Shown piece after piece: positions 55,071-63,868 of a stretch of DNA of 64,000 nucleotides (positions within the stretch are counted from its first letter, which is position 1; each line of letters opens with the position of its first letter). Both the position numbers and the translations under genes were made by a program. Source of the stretch: Candidatus Finniella inopinata (lineage in GTDB: Bacteria; Pseudomonadota; Alphaproteobacteria; Paracaedibacterales; CAITNM01); the NCBI GenBank assembly GCA_943322985.2, contig CALPGA020000002.1, positions 60,098 through 124,097 on the forward strand, read 5' to 3'. The notes under the pieces are model-generated. The model searched no databases. It was not told the DNA's origin and was given only the letters and a program-made list of their open reading frames with translations.

Positions 55071-56228
55071 GTGAAGAAGATTTTAAATTGCTTTATTTTT
55101 TTTGTTTTGGTTTTTTTAAATCCTTCGAATGCGCATGCTAATAACTTTGCATACATGATTGTTGATGGTCAGTCTGGAAAAGTTATGGCAAGTCACCGAG
55201 CTGATGAACTTCGTCCTCCGGCATCATTAACTAAAATCATGACTTTGTATTTAATTTTCGAAGCTATTCAAAATGGCAAAATAAACCTGACAACACGATT
55301 TTCAGTTTCAAAACGGGCAACGCAACAAGAGCCATGCAACTTATGGCTAAAGATGGGCTCAACAATCAGTGTAAAAGACATTATCTACGCGTTGGTTACT
55401 AGGTCAGCTAATGATATGTCGGTAACCATTGCCGAGGGTCTTTCAGGGAGTGTCGAAAAATTTTCTGAACTGATGAATCAAAAAGCAAAAGAATTAGGAA
55501 TGACGCGCACAAAATTTTATAACCCCACAGGCTTACCTGATAGAAGACAAGTTACAACAGCTAAAGATATGATGACTTTGGCCAGGGCCCTTCACAAAAA
55601 TTTCCCCAAAGAATACGCGTATTTTAAAACAAAAACCTTTAGTTTTAATGGCAAGCCTATACGTAACCATAACCGCATGTTGAATTCATTTACCGGGTGC
55701 GATGGCATTAAAACTGGATTTACGTTTGCATCTAGATTTAACATTAGTGTGTCCGCTCAGCGAATTGCCGCTGATGGAAAGCCAATTCGTGTTTTTGCTG
55801 TTGTGCTTGGTGGGCAGACGTCTGTTTCACGAGATAAAAAAACGGCAGAATTAATGGAAAAGGCATTTAAGAAACTTCATGCCACGCCCAGAATGCAAGA
55901 AGTTGTTGCAACACAAGATGATGTTGCTGAAGCAGATCAAATTGATCAACTAGTAGAGGAGACTGAGGTCGCAGAAGTAAACGAGCATATTCAAGAATTA
56001 TCACAACCTGTGCAGTCATTACCGAAAGCTAACAATAGAAGAAGTCGAAAAAATTCAAAAGCGAAACCTAGGCAAGTTAAGCCATCACCAGTAGTGAAAC
56101 CAAGTCAAATTTCTATTAGTTTGAGCGATCCTATAGAAGAAATTATTAAAAATCCTTTGAATGTTGATATTAATCGAGATCTTCCTGCTGGTTGGGTAAA
56201 AGCAAAACCAAACTTTAAATCATCTTAA
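55071..56228 (+). CDS. dacA: D-alanyl-D-alanine carboxypeptidase (PBP5/6 type)
   Basis: 385 residues, serine DD-carboxypeptidase: signal peptide (ILNCFIFFVLVFLNPSNAHA), SLTK (SxxK) in PPASLTKIMTLY, SAND (SxN) in VTRSANDMSVTIAEGL, and KTG in GCDGIKTGFTFASRF. Starts at GTG 55071 with GGAG about 8 nt upstream; longer in-frame starts would spoil the leader. After the catalytic domain comes a long acidic then basic tail (RRSRKNSKAKPRQVKPSP), in place of the usual membrane-anchoring helix, with no PBP5-C domain. Trims pentapeptides in the periplasm. Confidence 0.93.
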   Translation: MKKILNCFIFFVLVFLNPSNAHANNFAYMIVDGQSGKVMASHRADELRPPASLTKIMTLYLIFEAIQNGKINLTTRFSVSKRATQQEPCNLWLKMGSTISVKDIIYALVTRSANDMSVTIAEGLSGSVEKFSELMNQKAKELGMTRTKFYNPTGLPDRRQVTTAKDMMTLARALHKNFPKEYAYFKTKTFSFNGKPIRNHNRMLNSFTGCDGIKTGFTFASRFNISVSAQRIAADGKPIRVFAVVLGGQTSVSRDKKTAELMEKAFKKLHATPRMQEVVATQDDVAEADQIDQLVEETEVAEVNEHIQELSQPVQSLPKANNRRSRKNSKAKPRQVKPSPVVKPSQISISLSDPIEEIIKNPLNVDINRDLPAGWVKAKPNFKSS

Positions 56229-56319
56229 TGAATCAACATATTACGTCAAACTATAAATTAAATAAATATTAATATTCTTAGCGTAATATATAGATAACAA
56301 AATAGATTTTGAGGTCTGT

Positions 56320-56790
56320 ATGAGAAGATTAATTTGTAGCTGTATGGTTTTTTTGTCTGTAACAGCATTGTGTGCCGGTGATCTTGATGGTGTATTGTTA
56401 AGTGTGTTGATGGCTAATCGTCAAGTCCATGCTCAACCTGAAATGCCCGAGGTTAAAAATGGTAAAATACTCGAGCATGCAAAAGTTGAAACATCAGCGG
56501 CAGCGTTGCCTTCTCAGGCTGAGCTTTTAGCAGGCCAAGATGACGAAAGTTCACTGAAAAATAAAAGTGGCACTACTATTTTAGATAGCGCAAATGCACC
56601 TAATCCAGTGCGTGATGAACTTCATAAGAAAGAAACAGTGGAAGATTTAAAAAAATATCCAGTTGTTTCAGGGCAAGGGCCAAATAAAGATGAATCAGTC
56701 AGTAAAGCCGCACTTGATTTAAAACTGTTAAACCCAAATCCTGAAGGAGCAAGTGCTTTACGTATGGCTGATCCTGCAGCAGCTGCGTAG
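56320..56790 (+). CDS. Small secreted protein, unknown
   Basis: 156 residues. Signal-peptide-like start (RRLICSCMVFLSVTALCAG, with a Cys cluster), then a hydrophilic, Lys/Glu/Ser/Ala-rich body that looks disordered. No family recognised. It follows dacA in the same direction and ends 3 bp before fabF, which points the other way. Possibly a secreted effector or periplasmic protein; no motif supports a specific role. Confidence 0.55.
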   Translation: MRRLICSCMVFLSVTALCAGDLDGVLLSVLMANRQVHAQPEMPEVKNGKILEHAKVETSAAALPSQAELLAGQDDESSLKNKSGTTILDSANAPNPVRDELHKKETVEDLKKYPVVSGQGPNKDESVSKAALDLKLLNPNPEGASALRMADPAAAA

Positions 56791-56792
56791 GT

Positions 56793-58067
56793 TTAAGGAG
56801 CTTTTCCGAATATTAAGGATGCGTTTGTTCCGCCAAACCCGAACGAGTTTGACATAACATAATTGAGCTTCTTTTCTTGTGCTGTGTGTGGCACGAAATT
56901 AAGGTCGCATCCTTCAGATGGCTCATCAAGGTTTAATGTGGGGGGCAATATTCCATTTTGCATCGCAAAAATGGAGAAAATTGATTCCACAGCACCAGCA
57001 GCACCTAACAGGTGACCAGTTGCAGACTTGGTTGATGATACTGCTAATTTGTAGCTGTGATCGCCAAATAGGCGCTTTATGGCTGTAACTTCAATGGGAT
57101 CACCAACTGGTGTGGAGGTACCGTGAGCGTTGATATAATCAATCTCTTCCGGTGCAAGGCCTGCATTTTTTAAGGCAGCTCGCATGGCACGGAAAGCGCC
57201 GCCACCATCTTCAGCAGGTGAAGTGATATGATGGGCGTCACCAGACATGCCATAGCCAAGAACTTCCGCATAAATTTTAGCGCCACGCTTCTTCGCGTGT
57301 TCATATTCTTCTAGGACAACAATTCCTGAGCCTTCACCCATGACGAAACCATCACGGTTTCTATCCCAAGGGCGAGAAGCTTTAGTAGGATTGTCATTAA
57401 ATGCTGTAGAAAGAGTGCGAGAGGCTGCGAATCCAGCCATTCCAGCCCGACAAACGGCTGCTTCTGCTCCGCCTGCAACCATAAGGTCTGCATCATCAAG
57501 CATAATCATGCGGGCTGCGTCACCAATAGAATGCGCACCTGTTGCACAAGCTGTGACAACTGCGTGATTTGGTCCTTGAAATCCATGACGAATTGAAACT
57601 TGACCTGATGCTAAGTTAATTAGACTTGCTGGAATAAAGAAAGGGCTAACGCGTCGCGCACCTTGCTGGAGCAGCGTGATAGAAGTGTCATAAATCCATG
57701 GAAGACCGCCAATTCCTGAACCGATGGTTACACCAGTGCGTTCCTTGCCTTCACTATCGGTAGGCTTCCATCCAGAATCTTTTACTGCTTCATCTGCCGC
57801 TGCTATAGCGTACAAAATAAAACGGTCAATTTTTCGTTGTTCTTTAGGCTCTAAATAGTCAGAAGCATTAAAGAGTCCTGGTTGCAGTGATGCATCACTT
57901 GGTTGAAGCGGAACCGATCCAGCAATTTTTGCTGAGAGATCCGACACATCAAAAGCGTTAATCGAGCTAATGCCAGATTGACTAGAGATTAACTTTTCCC
58001 AGGTTAGTTGGGCACCATTTGCCAGTGGCGTAATGGCGCCAACACCAGTAACAACGACTCTTCTCAT
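56793..58067 (-). CDS. fabF: Beta-ketoacyl-ACP synthase II
   Basis: 424 residues, thiolase fold: RVVVTGVGAITPLANGA start, VVTACATGAHSIGDA (catalytic Cys), YINAHGTSTPVGDP (His), SSTKSATGHLLGAAG (His), NSFGFGGTNASLIF. Chain elongation in fatty acid synthesis. Directly follows acpP (5 bp), the usual acpP-fabF pair. Confidence 0.97.
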   Translation of the reverse strand: MRRVVVTGVGAITPLANGAQLTWEKLISSQSGISSINAFDVSDLSAKIAGSVPLQPSDASLQPGLFNASDYLEPKEQRKIDRFILYAIAAADEAVKDSGWKPTDSEGKERTGVTIGSGIGGLPWIYDTSITLLQQGARRVSPFFIPASLINLASGQVSIRHGFQGPNHAVVTACATGAHSIGDAARMIMLDDADLMVAGGAEAAVCRAGMAGFAASRTLSTAFNDNPTKASRPWDRNRDGFVMGEGSGIVVLEEYEHAKKRGAKIYAEVLGYGMSGDAHHITSPAEDGGGAFRAMRAALKNAGLAPEEIDYINAHGTSTPVGDPIEVTAIKRLFGDHSYKLAVSSTKSATGHLLGAAGAVESIFSIFAMQNGILPPTLNLDEPSEGCDLNFVPHTAQEKKLNYVMSNSFGFGGTNASLIFGKAP

Positions 58068-58072
58068 TGTAT

Positions 58073-58309
58073 TTAATTAATTTTTTCCTGGAGATACACG
58101 ATAGCCGAGCCAACTGTTGTTAGCTTTTGTGCAGCGTCATCGGGAATTTCGCATTTAAATTCTTCTTCGAACTTCATTACAAGTTCAACTTGATCAAGAC
58201 TATCTGCGCCGAGATCGTCAACAAAATTTGCACCGTCAATAACTTTTGAGGCATCTACACCAAGATGATCGACAACAATTTGTTTTACGCGTGCGGTAAT
58301 ATCAGACAT
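58073..58309 (-). CDS. acpP: Acyl carrier protein
   Basis: 78 residues; acidic, with the phosphopantetheine attachment motif [12 protein letters not shown] (DSL). Upstream region 58310-58455 should carry its promoter; a weak TTGTAT-17-TAAATC match is visible on the minus strand. Confidence 0.97.
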   Translation of the reverse strand: MSDITARVKQIVVDHLGVDASKVIDGANFVDDLGADSLDQVELVMKFEEEFKCEIPDDAAQKLTTVGSAIVYLQEKIN

Positions 58310-58455
58310 GAAACCTTCACTGAGTTAATTTGTTAATTGTGGTTAAGATTTAGCCGTGTTTTTGAGAAAATACAAGAACAAAACGCACGGCATGTGTATA
58401 AATGAATATTTAATATGCTAAATACCTTTTAAAACTTCATTGCCATTGCTAATGG

Positions 58456-59556
58456 CTAGACATTAAATCTAAAATGGAAAATGTCGCCATCGTGCACAAG
58501 GTAGTCACGTCCTTCTTGACGAAGCTTTCCCAAAGTTTTTGCGCCTTGCTCACCCTGACATGTAGTATAGTCTTCGTAGGCTATGGTTTCAGCGCAAATG
58601 AAGCCACGTTCAAAATCGGTGTGTATTGCACCTGCTGCCTGAGGAGCTTTTGCACCTTTATGCACTGTCCATGCACGTGCTTCTTTTGGCCCGATGGTGA
58701 AAAATGTTAATAAATCAAGCAATCCATATCCGGCCCTAATTACTTGGCGCAGACCTGTTTCTTCTAAGCCTAGAGATTGTAAAAACTCTTGTTGTTCAGC
58801 TTCATCATTGAGACTGGAAACTTCAGCTTCGATTGCAGCAGAAATAATGACCGCAGAGTCGCCTCTGCTTTTGGCATATGCTATAACTTTTTCGGTAAAG
58901 CTATTACCTGTTGCAGCTTCTTCTTCTGACACATTGCACACATACAAAATGGGTTTAGATGTAAGCAATTGCAGTTGTTCAAAGGTCTCTTTTTCTGTTT
59001 CAGCTATTTTAGCTGCTTTTGCAGGTTTGCCTTCTTGTAGCAGGGGTAAAACCTTTTGAATTACCTCTAAAATTTCTTTTGCTTCTTTATCATTGCCGCG
59101 GGCGCGTTTTTCTAAATTTGAAATACGCTTTTCTACTGACTCAAGATCAGCTAACAGCAGTTCAGTTTCTATAGTGGTAAGGTCCCGGATGGGATCGACA
59201 GATCCATCTACGTGAGTGATGTCATCATCTTCAAAGCAGCGTAGTACATGCAAGATAGCATCAACACTTCTGATATGTCCTAAGAACTGGTTACCAAGTC
59301 CTTCACCTTTACTAGCGCCACGCACTAGACCTGCAATATCAACAAATTCAAGTTGGGTTGGAATAATTTTTTGCGAACTAGCAAGTTTGGCCAAGATCTC
59401 TAGGCGATCATCGGGCACACCTACGCGTCCAACGTTAGGTTCAATGGTGCAAAACGGATAGTTTGCTGCTTGTGCAGCTGCAGTTGCTGTTAACGCATTA
59501 AATAAGGTTGATTTACCAACATTTGGTAGACCAACAATTCCACAATTAAATCCCAT
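58456..59556 (-). CDS. ychF: Redox-/ribosome-associated GTPase (ATPase) YchF
   Basis: 366 residues, OBG-family: GIVGLPNVGKSTLFNALT (G1), DIAGLVRGASKGEGLGNQFL (G3), G4-like NVSEEEA variant, coiled-coil insert about 120-200, and a C-terminal TGS domain ending DGDIFHFRF. ATG 59556 gives MGFNCGIVGLPN, the canonical start. Upstream codons are non-homologous. Confidence 0.96.
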   Translation of the reverse strand: MGFNCGIVGLPNVGKSTLFNALTATAAAQAANYPFCTIEPNVGRVGVPDDRLEILAKLASSQKIIPTQLEFVDIAGLVRGASKGEGLGNQFLGHIRSVDAILHVLRCFEDDDITHVDGSVDPIRDLTTIETELLLADLESVEKRISNLEKRARGNDKEAKEILEVIQKVLPLLQEGKPAKAAKIAETEKETFEQLQLLTSKPILYVCNVSEEEAATGNSFTEKVIAYAKSRGDSAVIISAAIEAEVSSLNDEAEQQEFLQSLGLEETGLRQVIRAGYGLLDLLTFFTIGPKEARAWTVHKGAKAPQAAGAIHTDFERGFICAETIAYEDYTTCQGEQGAKTLGKLRQEGRDYLVHDGDIFHFRFNV

Positions 59557-59693
59557 ATTATTCTCAAGTCTATTTTTGTTCACTAATGTGGCGAATTTCG
59601 GGAAAAACAGCAAGGGTTTGTGGATTTTTGTATATTGCCTTTTTGACTGACCCCATAGACAAATTTTCTTGTGAAAGCTAATATTTGCCTGTG

Positions 59694-59770
59694 GTTCCCG
59701 TAGCTCAGCAGGATAGAGCGCAAGATTCCTAATCTTGAGGCCATGAGTTCGAATCTCGTCGGGAACGCCA
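59694..59770 (+). tRNA. tRNA-Arg (CCU), CCA encoded
   Basis: Acceptor GTTCCCG with CGGGAAC, discriminator G, encoded CCA; D arm TAGCTCAGCAGGATAGAGC, anticodon stem CAAGA/TCTTG with loop TTCCTAA (anticodon CCT), T arm GAGTTCGAATCTC. A TTGACT -35-like element lies at 59643-59648. tRNA-Arg 3' ends are common integration sites; a non-coding, repeat-bearing stretch and accessory genes follow it here, but no second copy of its 3' end is visible to the right. Confidence 0.97.
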
Positions 59771-60617
59771 GTTATATAAATGGTTATGGGGATTTCTAAA
59801 TTATCAAAAATTCTTCGGGGTTACGCCGGGGTTACATTTTGAAGTAAATTAAGCCTCACTTTTTTGTAAACATTAAGTGTACATAAACTGTGTCTTTAAT
59901 TTTTTTCACTTTCTCTGTGAAAGGGATTTGAAAAACAGCAACTTGAAGAAATATGGAAAAGGTACAATACAAATATTATTTCTGAGGCCCCTTAAAAAGG
60001 CCATTTTTGCCGTCCAGCCGTCCACCCCATAGGAAAACTGGGGGTTTCAGCCTTTTTTATCCGTCCACCTATCCGTCCACTTGGGCACTTATCCGTCCAG
60101 CCGTCCACTATATAAGAAAACTGCGAGTTTTATCCTTTTGTATCTGTCCATTTTGGACGCTTATCCGTATAGCCGTACAGCAAATATCTCAAAATGCTAT
60201 TTTTTCATTCTTGCTGTCATGGATGAACGCCGTAGGCAACATAAGTGGTATAAAAAGTGTAGCGCACTTTGTTACACCGCATCAGTGCGCATTTAGCAAA
60301 ATATGCAAAATGACACCTGAAATCTTTATAGTTTTGTAATATTTAAACGAAAGACAAATCATCCCTATTGATATTCAAAGACAACAAGAGCAACTTTGCT
60401 GATTCCGTTTGCACAAGCACCATATACAGCAGAACCTTTCTTAATCAGTGCTGATCAAAAGCTTTATCCAGTGATCAACATACGATCAGTGTATTAATAT
60501 TAGTTTTTACCGCCATTCTCTGGTTAAACGATATTACTTTTATCAAAGCTTGCGCTGCTTTTTCACCCAATTTCCTGCTTGGCTGCCATACTGCTAAGAA
60601 GATTTTTAAACATCTTT
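59771..60617. other. Non-coding accessory region between tRNA-Arg and prfH
   Basis: About 850 bp without a convincing gene. It holds a 9-bp repeat CGGGGTTAC twice (59816-59824, 59827-59835), two 58-bp imperfect direct repeats (see separate entry), and short decayed reading frames. Base composition is mixed and richer in G/C near the repeats. Probably remnant of an integrated element. Confidence 0.6.
60010..60150. repeat. Two 58-bp imperfect direct repeats rich in CCGTCCA
   Basis: Copy A 60010-60067 and copy B 60093-60150, each starting CCGTCCAGCCGTCCAC and including GAAAACTG and TTTTAT. Further CCGTCCAC units occur between them, and a diverged third CCGTATAGCCGTACAG follows at about 60165. 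Offset between copies is 83 bp. Origin unknown; such runs occur beside replication or integration genes of mobile elements. Confidence 0.75.
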
Positions 60618-61253
60618 TTATATTTTTTCTTCGAAATTTAATCCTTGGAATATGCGTTTGGGGTTTCCTCGTTCTAATTGCTGATGTAACTCCCAGCGTA
60701 ATTGCTCTTGCGATGCTATAGCAATGTTTTTCTGTTCTTTCAGTGCAGAAGCTATACGTGCCAACGCCAGTTTCTTATTCATTAACTGTGAACGCTCTTC
60801 ACGAGCAGTTACGACAATTCCAGATTTTATATGGGTTGCTCTAATTGCACTATCGGTTTTGTTAACATGTTGACCTCCTGGTCCACTTGCACGCATAGCC
60901 TCAAAAACAACATCTTTTTCATTTATAGTTGTGTCGTTAAAAGTTGGAACTGTTAAAGTGTGTATAGCTATAAACCAGTTTTTCCTTTTGTGGGTAGGTC
61001 TAAATGGACTAACGCAGTTCCACTGAATTGTTCCAGACCAATTTTGTATTAGCTGGCTTACACTTAAACCTTTTACGCTTAGCAAAACTGAATCAATGGC
61101 TTTGAGATTAGGTTCACCAGAGAACTCTAAAATATCAACAACACAGTCCATGTTTTTGGCTTCTTTCATCAATTTTTCCAGAGTTAATCGTACAGCAAGC
61201 GAGCACTCTTTTGGTCCTTTTCCAGCAGAAACCTGTATCCAACATTGATTCAT
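60618..61253 (-). CDS. prfH: Peptide chain release factor-like protein PrfH
   Basis: 211 residues: a class I release-factor-like GGQ domain with SGPGGQHVNKTDSAIRATH and basic tail (about 120-195) but no stop-codon recognition domain like RF1/RF2. The N-terminal part has the PrfH-type stretch WIQVSAGKGPKECSLAVRL. Known: PrfH frees peptide from ribosomes whose 16S rRNA was cut in the decoding centre, after which RtcB2 reseals it. Its ATG overlaps the rtcB stop (ATGA), so the pair is one transcription unit. ArfB is the main alternative, but size, N-terminus and neighbour favour PrfH. Confidence 0.9.
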   Translation of the reverse strand: MNQCWIQVSAGKGPKECSLAVRLTLEKLMKEAKNMDCVVDILEFSGEPNLKAIDSVLLSVKGLSVSQLIQNWSGTIQWNCVSPFRPTHKRKNWFIAIHTLTVPTFNDTTINEKDVVFEAMRASGPGGQHVNKTDSAIRATHIKSGIVVTAREERSQLMNKKLALARIASALKEQKNIAIASQEQLRWELHQQLERGNPKRIFQGLNFEEKI

Positions 61254-62392
61254 GATTGCCTCCTGGTTTTGTACGTAATGACAGGACGAAAGATTGCAAT
61301 GACTTTTGCTAAACCTTGATCAACAAGGTCTTGCACAACAATGCTTATTTTTTTATAAGCTTGTGGTGCCTCTTCAAAAATTAAATCTTTACATTCACAA
61401 ATGACGTTGCTGCCCAAAGGTGTACGTATAAAATCGTTCATTCGGTAATTTTCAAGCTTTTTTCTAGCATCGCTTCTTGTCCATTTTCGGCCAGCACCGT
61501 GGGCCAATGAAAAGCCAGAGAAAAAATTCGCATTTTTAGGTACTACTAAATAGCTAAAATCTCCTCTTGATCCTGGAATCATAACAGGCCCTAAGTCCGC
61601 AGGCGTGGCACCTTTGCGATGAATCCAATATTCTTTATTGTCATCAGTAATTCTATCCACATAATTATGGGTGATATCTAGAATCTTTCTTCCTTCAGCC
61701 TTTAAACAACTTGAAAAACGCTTCGCTATTAAATCACGATTCGCCTTTGCCCAGACTAAGGCTTGATCATGCTTTTTTAAATATTCAGCAGCGTCTGAGC
61801 TACCGCAATGAATACCGCCAGACTTAAACTTACTAACATGATTTTGCAAAATCTGTTCACCTAAACCTCGTGAACCAGAATGCACTAAAAGGTATAAAGA
61901 TTTCTTGCTAAGCTGCAGTGATTCAAATAGTTCGTCATCAATGATCTCCTCAACTTTTTGTAATTCAGCAAAATGGTTACCGCCACCAATAGTGCCTAAA
62001 GAATAGTTAAATGCTGATTGCTCAATACCATAATGACTAAGCCATTCATCAGCATCTCCTTCCCACTGACTTTCTAAGTCATTCAGATTTTTAGTCCATT
62101 TATCAAGTTTAATTTTGCTAGTCGATAAGTCAGTTTGCAAAAATGACATACCGCAACCGATATCGTTACCGACCAAGTGTGGGTAAATGTAAGAATCGGA
62201 AAGAAAAGCAGCACCTACTGGTGTGCCTTTTCCAGGATGTAAGTCAGGTAGGCCTACAACATGTCGCATGCCTTCTAGCTTCATAACGCTGTTCAATTGA
62301 TCAACAGCTAAACTATCAATCCAATTTTTAGATGATGCAATAACTCTGCTAGTTGCTTGCATCGTACTTATCGTACTTAAGGAATTATTCAT
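61250..62392 (-). CDS. rtcB: RNA ligase RtcB (RtcB2-type, prfH-linked)
   Basis: 380 residues, 3'-phosphate/5'-OH RNA ligase. Metal and GMP site residues are present: DIGCGM (Cys), GGGNHFAEL (Asn, His), LVHSGSRGLG (His), HNYVDRI (His) and AHGAGRKWTR (guanylylated His). Size is near the shorter prfH-linked RtcB2 group. First gene of the prfH unit; ATG 62392. Joins RNA ends made by decoding-centre or anticodon nucleases. Confidence 0.93.
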   Translation of the reverse strand: MNNSLSTISTMQATSRVIASSKNWIDSLAVDQLNSVMKLEGMRHVVGLPDLHPGKGTPVGAAFLSDSYIYPHLVGNDIGCGMSFLQTDLSTSKIKLDKWTKNLNDLESQWEGDADEWLSHYGIEQSAFNYSLGTIGGGNHFAELQKVEEIIDDELFESLQLSKKSLYLLVHSGSRGLGEQILQNHVSKFKSGGIHCGSSDAAEYLKKHDQALVWAKANRDLIAKRFSSCLKAEGRKILDITHNYVDRITDDNKEYWIHRKGATPADLGPVMIPGSRGDFSYLVVPKNANFFSGFSLAHGAGRKWTRSDARKKLENYRMNDFIRTPLGSNVICECKDLIFEEAPQAYKKISIVVQDLVDQGLAKVIAIFRPVITYKTRRQS

Positions 62393-62407
62393 ATACTTAT
62401 CTCATGC

Positions 62408-62431
62408 CAAAACCATAAGAGATGGTTTGGT
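62408..62431. other. Hairpin upstream of rtcB
   Basis: CCAAAACCAT, loop AAGAG, ATGGTTTGG with one bulge, lying 16 bp before the rtcB start codon on its transcribed side. Could affect translation or be an operator. The rest of the 62393-62693 gap shows no gene. Confidence 0.45.
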
Positions 62432-62622
62432 AATAATGTATGGAAATTTAAATGAAATACACTGTCCCAAAACCTATATAGCATACTGGGAGGTGGTAGT
62501 TTTAAGGACTGAAAATGAGAATTTAAGTCTTAAAACTTATACTTTGAAATGAACTGACGCATACGAATAAATTCCTTCTTAATTCATCAGTTAGCACTAT
62601 ATGGCAGAATCAAACTGTTTGC

Positions 62623-62662
62623 AATTAGGACGTTTAAAATAACAAATTAAAACGTCCTAATT
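62623..62662. terminator. 13-bp inverted repeat downstream of the immunity gene
   Basis: AATTAGGACGTTT (62623-62635) and AAACGTCCTAATT (62650-62662) form a perfect 13-bp stem with a 14-nt loop. A run of six T follows on the plus strand (62661-62666); on the minus strand the tail is not T-rich. It lies about 30 bp past the stop of the leftward toxin-immunity pair, so terminator is the simplest call. Confidence 0.6.
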
Positions 62663-62693
62663 TTTTCCAAACCAGATACAGCAAATCACTACA

Positions 62694-63101
62694 CTACTTT
62701 TCTGCTGAATAATTCACTGCAAAATAGTCTTTAACAAGTTGTACGTCTTCTGAATTCCATTTTAATTTCTTTGGGTTTTCTAGACCACTTTTTATATGAT
62801 CTTCAAACTCTTTTTGAACAGTCTCAGGCCTTAAATCTTGTAATCTTACCTTTAGAAAATCTTTAGCTGCATAACCCAAAATGTTGTAAATGCGATAGTG
62901 TATGCCTAGCATAATCACCTCATCCTGATGATTAAGATAGCGATGTTCAATCTCATCTGGAAAACCAAGAAATCCCTCTATAGAGTATCCTGTTTCACCA
63001 TCGGGTGTATTATAACGAGTTAAATCTCCAAAACTTATTTCTTCTGGCCACTCTTTTAAAGCTTCATCAAAAAGATTTTTAAATAATAATTGTGTTTTCA
63101 T
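62694..63101 (-). CDS. Putative immunity protein of the adjacent toxin fragment
   Basis: 135 residues, acidic, no signal peptide: LFKNLFDEALKEWPEEISFGD, EIEHRYLNHQDEVIMLGIHYRIYNILGY. Begins in an ATGA overlap with the upstream toxin reading frame, the usual immunity layout (small acidic gene directly after a toxin C-terminus). No named immunity family recognised. Confidence 0.6.
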   Translation of the reverse strand: MKTQLLFKNLFDEALKEWPEEISFGDLTRYNTPDGETGYSIEGFLGFPDEIEHRYLNHQDEVIMLGIHYRIYNILGYAAKDFLKVRLQDLRPETVQKEFEDHIKSGLENPKKLKWNSEDVQLVKDYFAVNYSAEK

Positions 63102-63868
63102 TTACGCACCCTTCCATCTGGCCAAACACTATTAGGTTTTTCGCCTTTTTCCCAAGATCTTTTGTTTGGCCAACGTTTCCATTGTTCTCCTCCGTGACTA
63201 GAGGTGTCTTTTTCCCATATTGAACCATCTTCTAGATTTTCGCGAGCACCTTTACTTCCTATAGGTTTAAAAGATGTATCTCCAGAATTTTTAGGATTAT
63301 TTGCAAATTTTTTCTTCTCATCCTCCGGATCAGGTAATTGCCCACCCGTTCCAGCTTTAGAGGCAGACTTACCTTTGCCATCAGCTCCAGCTTTGTCAGT
63401 TGCTTCTTTTCCGTCTTCGGTAACAGCTTGTACGACTCTGGTAAGAGTTTCAATATTAAGCAATCCCTCGACTGCAGAAATTTGCCCGGCTCTTGCACTA
63501 CTTAAAGCTCTTCCAAGCTGGGTGCGAATCAACGCCTGTCTTGCTGCGGCACCTAATGGTCCTCCTGATCCTGAATGCAATCGGTCTGGTATCGTCAACT
63601 GCAAAATTCCCGCACTCGCAATTCCATGTAAGGCCAATGCTGGGTTCTGTGCCGTTGGGTTAAGGCCCATTGCGCCCAATCGAATAGTTTCCATCATGGT
63701 TGGTGGCGCAAAAGTGGATGATAGCTCTAGGCTTCGTCCACCCTCACCATTGGTGTAGCCAAACCCAAGGGTAGTCGCCCCTAAGTTCATTCCCTGCATC
63801 GCTGAACCAAAGGTCATGTCACCGAATATTTTCGTATTTCCACCACCACTACTAGATAGTGTAGTCAC
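63098..63868 (-). CDS. Polymorphic toxin C-terminal region, 5' truncated by an IS
   Basis: Up to 256 residues. The N-terminal 150 are Gly/Ala/Ser-rich and resemble a secreted large-protein remnant (LNPTAQNPALALHGIASAG). A linker (DKAGADGKGKSASKAG) leads to a basic C-terminal domain: SIWEKDTSSHGGEQWKRW, RSWEKGEKPNSVWPDGRV. Conserved-looking D, H, E and Trp residues there suggest a nuclease-type toxin, family not recognised. The GTG at 63868 lies in the TGA of the transposase, so the original 5' part is lost to the right; ATG 63817 is the next in-frame start. Confidence 0.6.
   Translation of the reverse strand: MTTLSSSGGGNTKIFGDMTFGSAMQGMNLGATTLGFGYTNGEGGRSLELSSTFAPPTMMETIRLGAMGLNPTAQNPALALHGIASAGILQLTIPDRLHSGSGGPLGAAARQALIRTQLGRALSSARAGQISAVEGLLNIETLTRVVQAVTEDGKEATDKAGADGKGKSASKAGTGGQLPDPEDEKKKFANNPKNSGDTSFKPIGSKGARENLEDGSIWEKDTSSHGGEQWKRWPNKRSWEKGEKPNSVWPDGRVRK

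Noticed and set aside
60010..60150. CRISPR-like array
   Set aside because: Only two 58-bp copies, imperfect, no regular spacers and no cas genes.
60007..60339. Plus-strand ORF of 110 aa
   Set aside because: Its residues repeat because it runs through the CCGTCCA direct repeats; non-ATG start and no homology seen.
63098..63230. Colicin E3-type RNase assignment for the toxin
   Set aside because: D, H and E residues are present, but spacing differs from the D..H...E pattern of colicin E3; left as unassigned.
63204..63758. Plus-strand ORF of 184 aa
   Set aside because: Antisense to the toxin reading frame; the minus-strand frame has the toxin/immunity layout and is preferred.
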